The translations under genes were made by a program, and so were the position numbers. From contig NW_027248941.1 in the NCBI RefSeq assembly GCF_036711975.1, forward strand, positions 2,728,001-2,792,000: a DNA stretch of 64,000 nucleotides, read 5' to 3'. Of the stretch, positions 45,694 to 56,606 are shown one piece after another; the first letter of the stretch is position 1, and every line of letters begins with the position of its first letter. The notes beneath the pieces were generated by a model. That model was not told the DNA's origin and ran no database searches. It was given only the letters and a program-made list of their open reading frames with translations. The stretch is from Onthophagus taurus (Eukaryota > Arthropoda > Insecta > Coleoptera > Scarabaeidae).

Positions 45694-48503
45694 CTAAAAA
45701 GCAGTTAAATTTAAATGAGTAAACGTCCACTCTTGATATCCCTTCTTTTTACAAAAATCTAATTTTAATCCTCCCGAATTTTTAACCCCCTCGCTGCTCA
45801 AACACTTTCGGAATGATGGATTATAAAGCGTTCGATTCTCGGGGAAATATTTCCAAAATTGTTCCCGTTTATGGCTGTGGCATTCGGTTAATTGGACGTT
45901 AAAATTCGAGAACGCCTCGGCACAATGATTCTCTTTTCTTAATTCACCTTTAAAGCTCAACGAAAAGTATTGGGTCATCGCTAAAAAATCATGACACATA
46001 TACACCCCTAATGGGCCCACTTTATCATCTCCTAATTGTAAGTCGTCCAAACACATTTCATTTTTCGTTTTAACTTGTCCGTGGGCATAAACGTTCTCAT
46101 CAGGGACGAATTTTTCTGGGTAAACATTTTCTAAATACCACTTAAACGATTTGCACCTTAATTTTTGGCGTAATTGTTTCCGATGGGCTAAATCCCCAAT
46201 CATTGGGTTATCTTCTAAGGTTGGTTGATACATAAAAAATAATCTCTTGTAATCGTCCATCCAAACGTGGGCTAAACGCGCCGTGTTAATACCGTGAGTG
46301 TCTTTGTTATCAGGGAAACTATATGGGTGAAAATCTCGGAAGATATGACCCACTCGCGAACAAGGCACGGTTTCTAATCGGCCTCCACATTGCCAAATTC
46401 GAAACGACATCTCCAAATTTTCCCCACCCCAACCATCCATTTGTTCATCGTAAGAACCAATTTCCCAAAAGTATTTCCGATCAATTGCGAAGAGCCCTCC
46501 AGCCATTGTAGGAGATTTCACGGGGGTTAAAGTTAATTTATCCGAATCTTTTTGCATATCAATCCACGTAAAATGACCCGACCAAGTAAACCCACCAAGT
46601 TGATACGAATCACCTAAAAAATTAATTAAAAATGATTAAATTATAGTATATGTGTATAGTATATAAATTAAAGTATAGTATAGTATGGCTAAACCCGAAT
46701 GATCTAGTGATAGTGCTAGTGTAAAACTAGAACTAACAGTAGAACTAGAAAGTTTCGGGTTTAGCCGTGCGTCTTCAGACTCATATATTCTTTATTTTCA
46801 CAAAAACAAAAATGTAATAAAAAAAAATCAAAAATTAAGGTTGGTATTAATATTTAAAAATTAAATTACTATCTTCATTGTTGCTAACTTCGGGTTTAAC
46901 GTTTATTATTCTAAGTTTTTGTGATAAGTGCGTCAAGTTTGGACTCATTTTAAAGGTTATTTTATAAAGATTACGAATATAATAATAAAATTAAAGTTAA
47001 CATTAACATTTGAAAGTTCTTTTAGGTGTTTTCTAGGTCTAGTGTTAGTTCTAGTTTTAGTGCAATAAAAATAGTGATATCCTATGCGTGACAGCGCTAC
47101 CTACCACTGTCACTGGAACTAACATTAGACCTAGAACACAGAACATTGTTGTGTGCCTACAACATGAAACATTCAGACATTTGCAGTTTATGTGGGGCAA
47201 AGTAAGTAGGTACGCCCTGGTTTTTATTATGTTTAAACAAATAAGTAATTAAATCCGTAACTACAGTTTACTTAATATCCTTTCTGGTTTTAAAACTCCC
47301 GCCAAAAATGGCTTTGAAAAATTATACTGTGTAAACATGACTTTTCATTTTACTTCTCCGAATTAAAAAATAGAGTATAGTATTTTTTCTAAAGTATTTG
47401 AAAATATACTATTGTCCACGATTAAATAGCGGTGAATAATCTTTATTCACGGGTAATCACCTTGACAGACTAATAATAATTATTTGAAATACTTAATTTT
47501 CGTTAAAAAAAAATATGACGTTTCATAAAATTGACATTTAATTTTGACAAATTGTTGTGAAGTTGGTTACAGTTGGTAACATTGAATTTGTGTCACATTG
47601 ACATTAAAACTTTATTCAAAAATTTTTTTAAATTTATATTAAATTTGTTAAAATAAATTTAGTAGCCGTCATTATAAGCTCGTATAATAATATCCCATAT
47701 TATTATTATTATTAAAACTCACCGTTAGTTGAATAAGCCAAATTATTCGCTTCGATTACATCAATAATCGGAACTAAAACCGCAGTTCTCTCCTCCTCAA
47801 TCCTCGCAATTAACGGCTCAATCCATTCTTTGGTAGCTTCACAATGAGCGTCTAAAAATATTAAAACATCCCCCGAAGCGGCTCTAGCCCCGTGGAGCCG
47901 AGCTCGTATCAACCCCATCCGATGTTTCAAATGAAACAATTTAATATCATGTCCTTTCAACCTCGTATCTAAATAATACTGCAACAACCCATTCAATTTA
48001 TCATCCGTACTTGCATCATTAACCAAGATAATCTCCCTCAATAAATTCGCCGGAGATTGTAAAATAACACTCCAAATAGTCCTCAAAACCGCACTTAATA
48101 ATTCGTTATAAAAAATTATAATAACCGAAGCTTTAAGAGTCGTTTTGTATTTAAATTCACGACACTTCCGATGTCGGGGATCTTTTAAAGTCCGATTTAA
48201 AGGGACCCGATCGCTTAGAACGGTGTTTAAAGCAACTTTCTTTAGAGCCGCTTCCCCGTTTACTCGATCAACTCCGTTTAAATTGGCCGCTTCGCCGTTT
48301 TCACCCAGTAAAGGCATTATTCCTTTTTCGTATTCTTGTAATTCCAATTCGAATCGTTTCAGTTCTTCCGGAATGAGGTCAATTTCGTTTCCGATGTGAC
48401 CCGATAAACGTTTCATATAAAAAATTAATAAAAACACACAAGCTGCGATAAAAAATGTTTTAAAATAAATACGTTTTAATCGAATACAACCAAAAGTATT
48501 CAT
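45694..48503 (-). CDS. Polypeptide N-acetylgalactosaminyltransferase
   Basis: Golgi type II enzyme that starts mucin-type O-glycosylation by adding GalNAc to Ser/Thr. Exons 48503-47723 and 46613-45694 encode 566 residues. A cytoplasmic tail and one anchor (about residues 15-30) precede a stem. The GT-A catalytic domain contains SVIIIFYNELLSAVLRTIWS, LVNDASTDD, the metal-binding DAHCE, GGLFAIDRKYF and WGGENLEMSFRIWQCGG. A C-terminal ricin-type lectin domain begins near MCLDDLQL and ends with QEWTF. All catalytic motifs are intact. Which pgant/GALNT subgroup it belongs to was not resolved. The intron holds repeats. Confidence 0.95.
46640..46690. repeat. TA/GTATA-rich microsatellite
   Basis: A run of TATAGTATATGTGTATAGTA-like sequence at the left edge of the interspersed element in the GalNAc-transferase intron. 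Confidence 0.55.
46717..47083. mobile_element. Short element with inverted CTAGAACTAACACTAG ends
   Basis: The left end reads AAAACTAGAACTAACAGTAG; the right end, near 47045-47075, reads CTAGTGTTAGTTCTAGTTTT, its near-perfect inverse. Inside lie AAAAATTAAGGTTGGTATTA and GTTTGGACTCATTTTAAAGG, both also present in the dishevelled-intron copy. About 370 bp, no coding capacity, so it resembles a MITE. Target-site duplications could not be fixed by eye. Confidence 0.6.
47238..47393. mobile_element. Partial copy of the TATACTC-ended MITE
   Basis: Collinear with 55080-55217, sharing ACAGTTTACTTA, TCTGGTTTTAAAA, TCCCGCCAAAAA and ACTGTGTAAAC, and ending in CTCCGAATTAAAAAATAGAG. The left terminal inverted repeat is absent here. 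Confidence 0.65.
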
Positions 48504-49111
48504 TTTTTGTTGATTTTAATTCCAATAGGATACTTTGGTTTATCAAAACATATTTTTTAAGTTTTTGGATTGATTTGATGCTTATTTTTTAAGATGGTTT
48601 TGAGTTAAATTGAGCATTTATGGAGTTTTGACACGTATTCGAAGAAATTTCTTATTTTAAACCGTGATTTTACGGTAAAGTGAAACTTTACGGTGATTTT
48701 TTTAGGTTAGGTCACCATCTGTCAAAATGTAATAAATGTCAAAAATTATTTATTAAAAATTATTAATTAATTTTGATTCAGAATTAATTTTGATATAAAT
48801 AAAAACGAGATTTCGTTTTACAATTTTAAATTATTAATGTTATTTAATTAATACAACACTTAATATTAACTCGTTAACAGATGTCAGCACTTTATAAGTA
48901 GCTAACTTCATTCAGTTGACATTAAAAACTATCGAACTGTCACATTTGAATACGACGTCCTAGAGGTTAAGGTTAACCGCAGAACCCGGAAAAAACTATC
49001 CATATGTTGAGTAATTTGAATTTGTTTGGGCTATTTAATCGGATTTTAAACGCTTAGAAAATGTCGTAGTCGGGTCTCGACGCTTGAATCGATCGGATTT
49101 ATGTTAAAATG
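48504..49111. promoter_or_regulatory. Divergent promoter region of the GalNAc-transferase and acid phosphatase 1
   Basis: About 600 bp. Most of it (about 48525-48910) recurs downstream of acid phosphatase 2 at 53223-53570, and its last part recurs between the phosphatases at about 51490-51600. Shared words include GAGTTTTGACACGTATTCGA, AACGAGATTTCGTTTTA and ATAAGTAGCTAACTTCA. Confidence 0.6.
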
Positions 49112-51086
49112 ATGAAGAAAATCGACGTTTTAATTCAAGTTTTGGTCATTATCTTAGTGGGGGGTGAAGTTATTTGTGAAAATGAATTGGTTTCGGTCGT
49201 GATTGTAAGTATTTTTATGTATTCCCATAAAAAGGCTTCATTCTTTTTATGAATTAAATCTTATTTGTTTAATTAACGAAATAAATAATTATTTTTAAAA
49301 GATTTTTAGACATGGTGCAAGAACGATTATACAACCATATCCAACCGATCCATATAAAAATGAATCTTTATGGCCCGTAGGTTTCGGGCAATTAACTAAC
49401 GTGAGTTTGTTTTTATAAAAGAATTTATTTCTATAGAAAAACTTTTTACGCAATCACTTTTATGTTTCCGCAAAAAGTACTACGTTATCAGTTGGAAAAG
49501 TGAGCTTCGTTGCAAACAATCTTTATCTACGTAGTTAATTTTAGATAAAGTTATCAATAATATTTACAATCCGGGTGTCATTTTTGCTAATTAACCATGA
49601 AATTGAGTTTTTAATTACATTTTAATTAGTTGTTTGTTTTCTTTTTATCACTTTTATACACATATTTAAGCACTAATTAGTGTTTATTATTAAATGTTTA
49701 TCATTGAGCTCCTTCCAGTGTATTTTAATCGTAAAATCAACAAGAGATTTCATCAATGTTAATCTTTGGATTATTTCTTCAAACAATAAAAAAACGTTGC
49801 CTTGTACTTTGAAATAATCGAAATTGCAAACTCAACAATAACAATTTAAACAATAACTTTAAATAAATTATTCGCATTCTATAATTAGTACTTTAGATGG
49901 CGCTATTTTAGTCGATAAAGTAGTTTACTTAGTGATTATCCGCCATTTTGTGTTTGTTTTGATGTAAAGTGAGGTTAATTTTATTGATTTTTTTTAGGAA
50001 GGAAAAATGCAACATTTCAAACTCGGACAATATTTTCGCGAACGTTACGGCGATTTCCTCCCAAAGAAATACACCGAAAAGCAAGTTTACGTCCGATCCA
50101 CCGATGTTGATCGTACTTTAATGTCAGCGGCCGCTAATTTGGCTGGTTTGTTCCCTCCGGAAGGGGCTCAAGTTTGGGACAAAGATATCCCGTGGCAACC
50201 AATTCCGATTCATACCGAACCTGAACTTGAAGACGCATTTTTAGCCTCGAAAAAACCTTGCGCTAAATACGACATTTTGTATAATAATATGATTAACTCT
50301 GAAGAAATGAAAAAATTAAATTTTGAGAATAAGGATTTATATGAGTATTTAAATAAACATTCGGGTGAAAATATTAAGGATTTTGATGCGATGGGATATT
50401 TATACAATAATTTATTTATTGAGAATTATATGAATTTTACATTACCCGAATGGACAAAAGAAGTTTTTCCTGATAAAATGAAACCATTATCCGATTTTAG
50501 TTTTGCTCTACCATGCTATAAAAGGGAATTAGCCCGATTTAAAACAGGACCATTTTTTTATGATTTATTAAAATATTTTAGCAAGGTTAAGCATAGAGAA
50601 AATGTTACCGATGATTACATCAAATTAAAAATATTTTCCGGGCACGATACAACCTTAGCTAATTTATTAGAATCATTAGGAATATTTGAATATCATTCGC
50701 CACCATTTAGAAGCACCCTCATTTTCGAATTGTACCAAAATAAATCTTCCGATTCAGATTTAAATCACTTTGTTAAAATTTTTTACAAAAATACAACTTC
50801 CGAACCTAACAAAATGGTTCTAAAAGGATGTGATTTCGATTGTGATTTTGAAATTTTCCAAAAATTATTGGAGCCTTTATCGATGTCTTTGTACGAATGG
50901 GACCGGGAATGCAAAGTTAGTTTATTTTCAACAGTTACCGAAAATAGAGAAAATTTAGTGATCGCTACCAGTTTATTAATAATCGTGATTTGTTTTATTG
51001 CTGTTTTAATCAAATTTATTTATATTAAAAATAAGAAGGATCGGACGGTTTATTTGAGGTTACCGGATGATGAAGAACAAGTTTAA
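49112..51086 (+). CDS. Membrane-anchored histidine acid phosphatase 1
   Basis: Branch-2 histidine acid phosphatase (prostatic/lysosomal type) hydrolysing phosphomonoesters outside the cell or in lysosomes. Exons 49112-49204, 49302-49400 and 49998-51086 encode 426 residues. A hydrophobic signal peptide fills the first 20 or so residues. The catalytic nucleophile motif RHGAR sits across the exon 2 start. YVRSTDVDRTLMSA follows, and the general-acid HD in FSGHDTTLANLLESLG. Six or more cysteines lie in the C-terminal half. A single TM helix near the C-terminus (LVIATSLLIIVICFIAVLI) is followed by a short basic tail, as in lysosomal ACP2. The neighbouring copy shares intron positions and most of the sequence, so this is a recent tandem duplicate. 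An ATG one codon earlier (49109) is possible. Confidence 0.94.
49895..49923 (+). promoter_or_regulatory. Bipartite motif AGATGGCGCTA ... CGATAAAGTAG
   Basis: In intron 2 of acid phosphatase 1. AGATGGCGCTA at 49895 and CGATAAAGTAG at 49913 are 18 bases apart start to start, the same spacing as upstream of malate dehydrogenase (174 and 192). Confidence 0.4.
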
Positions 51087-51717
51087 AATTAAACTTGGAA
51101 ATTGATGAGAATGTTTGTTAGAAATGTAAAGTTAGAAAATGTTTTAATTAATTGATAAATGAGTTATTAAGTTACAAATAGAGAAAGGTTATGTGATATT
51201 TTTAATTTTTAAATATATCTTGTACTTATTTGTATTAGAATATATATAAATATATATAAAGAAACACTTCTTTAACTTTATTCTTTCTTCATATGGGTTA
51301 AAATAATAAAGTTTGAATGAATAATTTTTGACACTTAATTTTTTTTTTTAGATTCAACACTGCGACATCTTTATAGAGGTTCCCGATGCCATTGCAGACT
51401 TGAAGGAGATTACATAAAGTGCCAAGTAAGTCTTTATTCAAATCAATTAAAAAAAGTTCAATTAATTAAATTATAACAAAAATTTGCATAACTCATTAAT
51501 AGATGTCAGCACATTAATAGGCTAACTTCACTCCATTGACAGCTAAAATTATGAACTGTCAGATTTAAAAATAACGTCATACAGATTGAGGTTAAGCAAA
51601 AAATCGCATCAAATTATCAAAAAGATTAGCTTCAATCACCTTTAAAGCGTATAAATAATATCAATTTTATAGCGATCGAACCTCGATAGTTGAATCAATC
51701 ACATTTTTGTTAAAATA
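51087..51717. other. Spacer between the two acid phosphatases
   Basis: Holds the 3' UTR of phosphatase 1, an exon-like segment at 51352-51425, and from about 51490 a copy of the phosphatase promoter (GATGTCAGCAC, GCTAACTTCACTC). Otherwise AT-rich. Confidence 0.55.
51352..51425 (+). other. Orphan exon-like segment
   Basis: A 74-base block follows a long T tract and TTTAG and is followed at once by GTAAGT. It is less AT-rich than its flanks. One frame is open throughout and reads STLRHLYRGSRCHCRLEGD before YIKCQ. The CxC ... C pattern loosely recalls a leucine-rich-repeat N-terminal cap, but this is weak. No partner exon was found nearby. It could be an alternative 3' exon of phosphatase 1, an exon of a long gene passing through, or a relic. 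Confidence 0.35.
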
Positions 51718-53169
51718 ATGACGAAAATCGATTTTTTTTTACTTTTAATCATATCCTTTGTTAGTGGGCAAGTTGTTAATAAAAATGAATTGGTTTCAGT
51801 CGTGGTTGTAAGTATTAATTAATTCATATTAATATTTAAAAAAAATGAATTAATTATTTAAAAGATTTTTAGACATGGTGCAAGAACAATTTTAAAACCA
51901 TATCCGACAGATCCGTATAAAAATGAATCGTTATGGCCTGTAGGATTTGGGCAATTAACTAATGTGAGTTTTTTATAATAAATAATAAAACAGCAACAAT
52001 AACAACTTAAATAAATTTCTAAATAGATGGCGCTATCTTAGTCGATAAAGTAGTTTACTTATCCGCCATTTTATTTTTATGTTTTGATAAAGTGAGGTTA
52101 ATTTTTTTTTTAGGAAGGTAAAATGCAACATTACAAACTCGGCCAATATTTTCGTAAACGTTACAGTGATTTTCTCCCAAAAAAATACTCCGAGAAACAA
52201 ATTTACGTGCGATCCACCGATGTTGATCGTGCTTTAATGTCGGCGGCGTCTCATTTAGCGGGTCTGTTCCCTCCGGAAGGAGATCAAGTTTGGGATAAAG
52301 ATATCCCGTGGCAACCAATTCCGATTCATACCGAGCCGAAACTTGAAGATGCTCTTTTAGCTTCGAAAAAGCCTTGTGTTAAATATGATGTTTTATTTAA
52401 TGATTTGATGAACTCGGAGGAGATGCAAAAATTGAACAGGGATAATAAGGAGTTGTACGATTATTTAAGTAGATATACGGGTGAAAATATTGAGAATTTG
52501 CACCAAATGCATTCTTTGTATACTAATTTATTTATTGAGGATTTAATGAATTTTACGTTACCTGAATGGACGAAACAAGTTTTTCCCAACAAAATGAAAC
52601 CGCTTTATGATTTTACTTTTGCACTCCCTTGTTATAAGAGGGAATTAGCCCGATTTAAAACAGGACCTTTTTTTTACGATTTATTAAATCATTTTAGTGA
52701 GGTTATAAATGGGAGGAACAAAATCAAGTTGAAAATTTTTTCAGCGCATGATACAACGCTAGCCAATTTATTAGAATCATTAGGAATCTTTGAGTATCAT
52801 TCACCACCATTTGGGAGCTCCCTAATTTTTGAATTGTACCAAAACATATCTCCCGATTTAAATTTAAACCATCATGTAAAAATTTATTATAAAAACACAA
52901 CTTCCGAACCTAACAAAATGGTGTTAAAAGGATGTGATTTTGAGTGCGATTTAGAAATTTTCCAAAAAATATTGCAACCTTTATCTGTGTCTTTGCAGCA
53001 ATGGCAACGGGAGTGTGAAATAAAATTTTTGACAGTTACTGAAAGTGGTAAAAAAGTTGTAGTTATCGCGAGTTTATTAATTTTTGTGATTATTTTAGTT
53101 GCGGTTTTAACTAAATTAATTTGTGGTAGGTGTAGAAGAAATCGGGCGGATTATTTAAGGTTTATTTAA
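51718..53169 (+). CDS. Membrane-anchored histidine acid phosphatase 2
   Basis: Tandem paralogue of the preceding gene with the same three-exon layout (51718-51807, 51865-51963, 52114-53169), 414 residues. Signal peptide, RHGAR nucleophile motif, YVRSTDVDRALMSAASHLAG, and the acid motif SAHDTTLANLLESLG are all present. A C-terminal TM helix is followed by CGRCRRN and a short tail. Long stretches are nearly identical to copy 1 (for example LPCYKRELARFKTGPFFYDL), while the stem near residue 190 is shorter. Intron 2 also keeps the AGATGGCGCTA/CGATAAAGTAG pair (52025 and 52043), so introns as well as exons were duplicated. Confidence 0.94.
52025..52053 (+). promoter_or_regulatory. Second phosphatase copy of the bipartite motif
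   Basis: AGATGGCGCTA at 52025 and CGATAAAGTAG at 52043, again 18 bases apart. As a duplicate of 49895-49923 it is not independent evidence; the independent occurrence is at 174-202. Confidence 0.4.
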
Positions 53170-53222
53170 GTAAAAATAATGTTGACAGATTGCATAACCT
53201 CAAAAAAAAATTATCTAAAACT

Positions 53223-53570
53223 CTGATACTTTGGTTTTATAAGTTTTTGGGTTGATCTGATGTTTATTTTATAAGATGGTTTTCAGTTAGATTGAGCTTT
53301 TATGGAGTTTTGACACGTATTCGAAGAAATTTCTTGTTTTAAACCATGATAAGTAAAACTTAGGTTAGGTCACTAACTGTCAAAATGTAATAAATGTCAA
53401 ATTAACATCGAAATTATTAAAAATAATTAATTTTGATGTACATATATAAAAACGAGATTTCGTTTTAGAATTATTTTAAATAATTCTATTTAATTAATAT
53501 ATTACTTAATATTAACTCATAAAGGGATGTTAGCAGTTTATAAGTAGCTAACTTCACTCAGTTGATGGTT
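53223..53570. repeat. Orphan third copy of the phosphatase upstream region
   Basis: Collinear with 48525-48910, upstream of phosphatase 1. Shared runs are GATACTTTGGTTT, GGAGTTTTGACACGTATTCG, AAAACGAGATTTCGTTTTA and TTTATAAGTAGCTAACTTCA. No phosphatase follows it; after 53590 the sequence leads into the NRAMP gene on the other strand. It marks the edge of a tandem duplication. Confidence 0.85.
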
Positions 53571-53665
53571 TAACATGACTCAGTTTTGCATAACCTCAAA
53601 AAAAATTTATCTAAAACTCTTTATTATCGTTTTAAAATTGGTATCACAAAAGATATTTGATAATC

Positions 53666-56606
53666 TTAAAATTTATTGCTGTACAAATCCGTGGTTGATG
53701 TAAAATCGGTTGGAATTTCCATTCGTGCACTAAAAAAAAAGAAAAATTTGTTTATGATTTGAAACAAATTCTTTGTTAAAACTCACTTTGTTCAAAATAA
53801 ATTAAAATAAATACCCAAATTACGTTAATAAAAGTGCTTCGATAACTACGTGATCTCTTCCAAGCTAAAATAATTATTTTTTACATATAAAAGTGAGGTT
53901 AGTCACATTTTTTTTTGTTATTATTCTTACTTTGAATATCCGTGCGGTGAGATAATACTTTGGGTATCCTCTTGCACCATAACGAATCGTTTCACGGAAT
54001 TATATCGCAATAAACGCTCAGCCCCCATAGAAACAGCCATATGAATCATTAAATAAACACAAAACAACAAATAAAGGATTCCGAACGATATTATTAAAAC
54101 CAACAAGGCCCAATTTAATGGCAAGTTCCCCACGGTGTTTATCACCGTGTATGTATTCACTCCAATTACAACAACACTCAATAATGTAGCCACCAGTTTA
54201 TTTACCCTAAAAGAATTAATATTTTAATGTAATTAAAAAAAATTTGGTTTAATTTACCATCCATTAACAAATTCCCCCATAATTTCACTATTACTTGTAA
54301 AAGCGATCGTCGGAATCGTTGCGAACGGTAATTGGAGGCTCATAACAGCATTTAAAATATCGTTCATGTTCGTCAAATCTTCAATTCTTGTATAAAAAGC
54401 CAATAAAAAGGTTGGAACGATTGCGATGGTTCGCGTTAATAAAACGCGACGCCACCTCGCCCATTGCAAATTTAAAAATCCTTCCATCGCGAATTGCCCG
54501 GCGTAAGTCCCGGTCATCGTTGAACTTTGCCCGGCCGCTAAAATTCCAACTGCCCAAATGTACATAGCTGCTAACCCAAAAGTACAACCGAGAAATATTC
54601 CTCCTTTATATAAATCAGCGTCGACATAATCGTCGTTATTCTATAAAGAAATTATTAATAATAATAAAGAAAATAAAGTGAGGTTATGTTTACCGGAAAA
54701 ACCGAACCATTTATTGAAGGGTAATGACTACATTTTTCAATCTAAAACATAAAAAATATTAATTAGATCAATTAGATACTTTATACTCAATTTTTTAATT
54801 CGGAGGAGTGTTTTCAAATTGAAGCGCCAAAAAGAAGGGTTGCTATTGGATAGTCAATTGATTGAAATTTAAATGTCACTATGACATAAATTGATATAAC
54901 AAACTTCACATTAATGTTGCCAACTGTCACCAAGGTTACAACACTTTGACACGAAAATAAAATAGATAAGGCAGATAAAATCGGATCATTAATAAAACCA
55001 ACTACATTGATATTAAAAAGATTAACGAATTAAGATTCCTTACTTACTACAGATTAAAAGTATATTATATTATTTTTAAATAAATAAGTATATTCGTAAT
55101 TACAGTTTACTTAAAATCCTCTCTGGTTTTAAAATTCCCGCCAAAAAATAACTTGAAAAATTACACTGTGTAAACGTGACTTTCATTTTACTCCTCCGAA
55201 TTAAAAAATAGAGTATAAAAACCGTTGAATTTGGTGGTAAATATAAAATAATAAAAAGATTAAAATGCTTTTGAGGTTATGTCACCTGTCAAATTTTTTT
55301 GACACAAAGTTGTACTTACAATTTCATTATTTTTAACTTTAAATAATCCGTGGGCGAAAACAGCAACGACAAAAACGTTTATAACGAAACTAACGAAGAG
55401 AGCGATGCAGGCTTCGACGAAAAAATACATATTGGCTTCTTTCACTTTGTTGCGATCTTTCCGATCGATTTCGCGAGATTTCACTAAAGCTGAGTGTAAA
55501 TATAGGTTGTGTGGCATGATTACAGCACCTAATTGTTTATAAATTAATTAATTATTAATTAAAAAGAAATGAAATTGTTGTACCGATAATCCCAACAGCA
55601 GGAACTAAAGCGTTAGCATCGCAATTAGTGCAAATTGGTAAAAACATCCCTTCTAATAATTCTAATTGGTCCGGTTTTGAAATGATGTATTCGTACCCGA
55701 AGGTGATTGCCATAACGCCGATTAATAACCCAAAAAATAATTCTAATTTCCTTAGTCCATATTTATCAAGGAAGAGGAATGTAAATGTATCGGCTATTGT
55801 TATTAAAACTCCTACCCATAACGGAACCCTAATTTAAAAAAAAATTATTTTTAATACTACGATTTAATCCAACTTACGCCTTATTTGATAATAAATAAAT
55901 AGCAATAGCGGTCCCTATAACTTCTTGCATATCCGATCCAATAATAGCCACCTCCACCATGATCCACAACAATAATCGAGGTAACTTCCGATACTGCCTA
56001 TGACACATTTCAGCCAAATTCAATCCCGAAACGACCCCTAAACGCGCCGCTAATCTTTGCATAAGCAGCCCCAAAACGGTGGCGCTTAATAAGATCCATA
56101 ATAAGCTATACTTAGCTTTTGTTCCACTTTGAAGGTCACTTTCAATGTTTCCCGGGTCTAAATAAGCGATGCTCATTAAAAATCCAGGTCCGGTGAAAGC
56201 CCATAATTTTTTAAAACTAAAATATTGCTACAACAAAAAATAATTAATTAATTACAAACAATTTTGTTTATTATTAAGTTTATACTGATTCCGAGTGAGG
56301 TATTCGAATTCTTTCATCCGCAAAATAACTTTGGTTAGGTTGATTTCTTCGTAAAACCGCATCCTCACTAAGATTCTGTGTATTTTCATCGTTTTCTTGA
56401 TCGAACGAGGGATTCGTAACTCCGGACATCTAAAATACGAAATAAAAACCATTTTTAATTTTTAGGTTATCTTTTCGACGTTAACGAAAAACGTCAAAGT
56501 CACAATTTTAGGTTAAAATCGTTTCGTAAAATAATTTTACCTCTTTCAGGTCGATTTGTTCACTGGAATTTTCGAAATTTTCTATGACTTTGTTTTTTAG
56601 ATTCAT
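53666..56606 (-). CDS. Mvl: NRAMP divalent metal transporter (malvolio)
   Basis: Proton-coupled Mn/Fe importer of endosomes and plasma membrane (SLC11 family). Exons: 56606-56541, 56429-56286, 56227-55878, 55828-55584, 55528-55320, 54741-54694, 54640-54258 and 54206-53931, plus 53729-53666. TM1 carries the metal-binding DPGN in [19 protein letters not shown]6 carries [15 protein letters not shown], both hallmarks. FTGPGFLMS and the transport-signature [19 protein letters not shown] are also intact. The N-terminus is hydrophilic. Two C-termini keep frame: read-through of exon 8 ends at 53927 with HGYSK (574 residues), while splicing from GTAAGAAT at 53930 adds a 21-codon exon (594 residues). 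Intron 5 contains a MITE. Confidence 0.94.
54780..55217. mobile_element. MITE with 28-bp terminal inverted repeats in an Mvl intron
   Basis: The left end begins TATACTCAATTTTTTAATTC with GGAGGAGT after it; the right end is the inverse, ACTCCTCCGAATTAAAAAAT then AGAGTATA. About 438 bp, non-coding. The TATA at each border fits a TA target site as in Tc1/mariner-type MITEs, but other classes are possible. A partial relative lies at 47238-47393. Confidence 0.75.
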
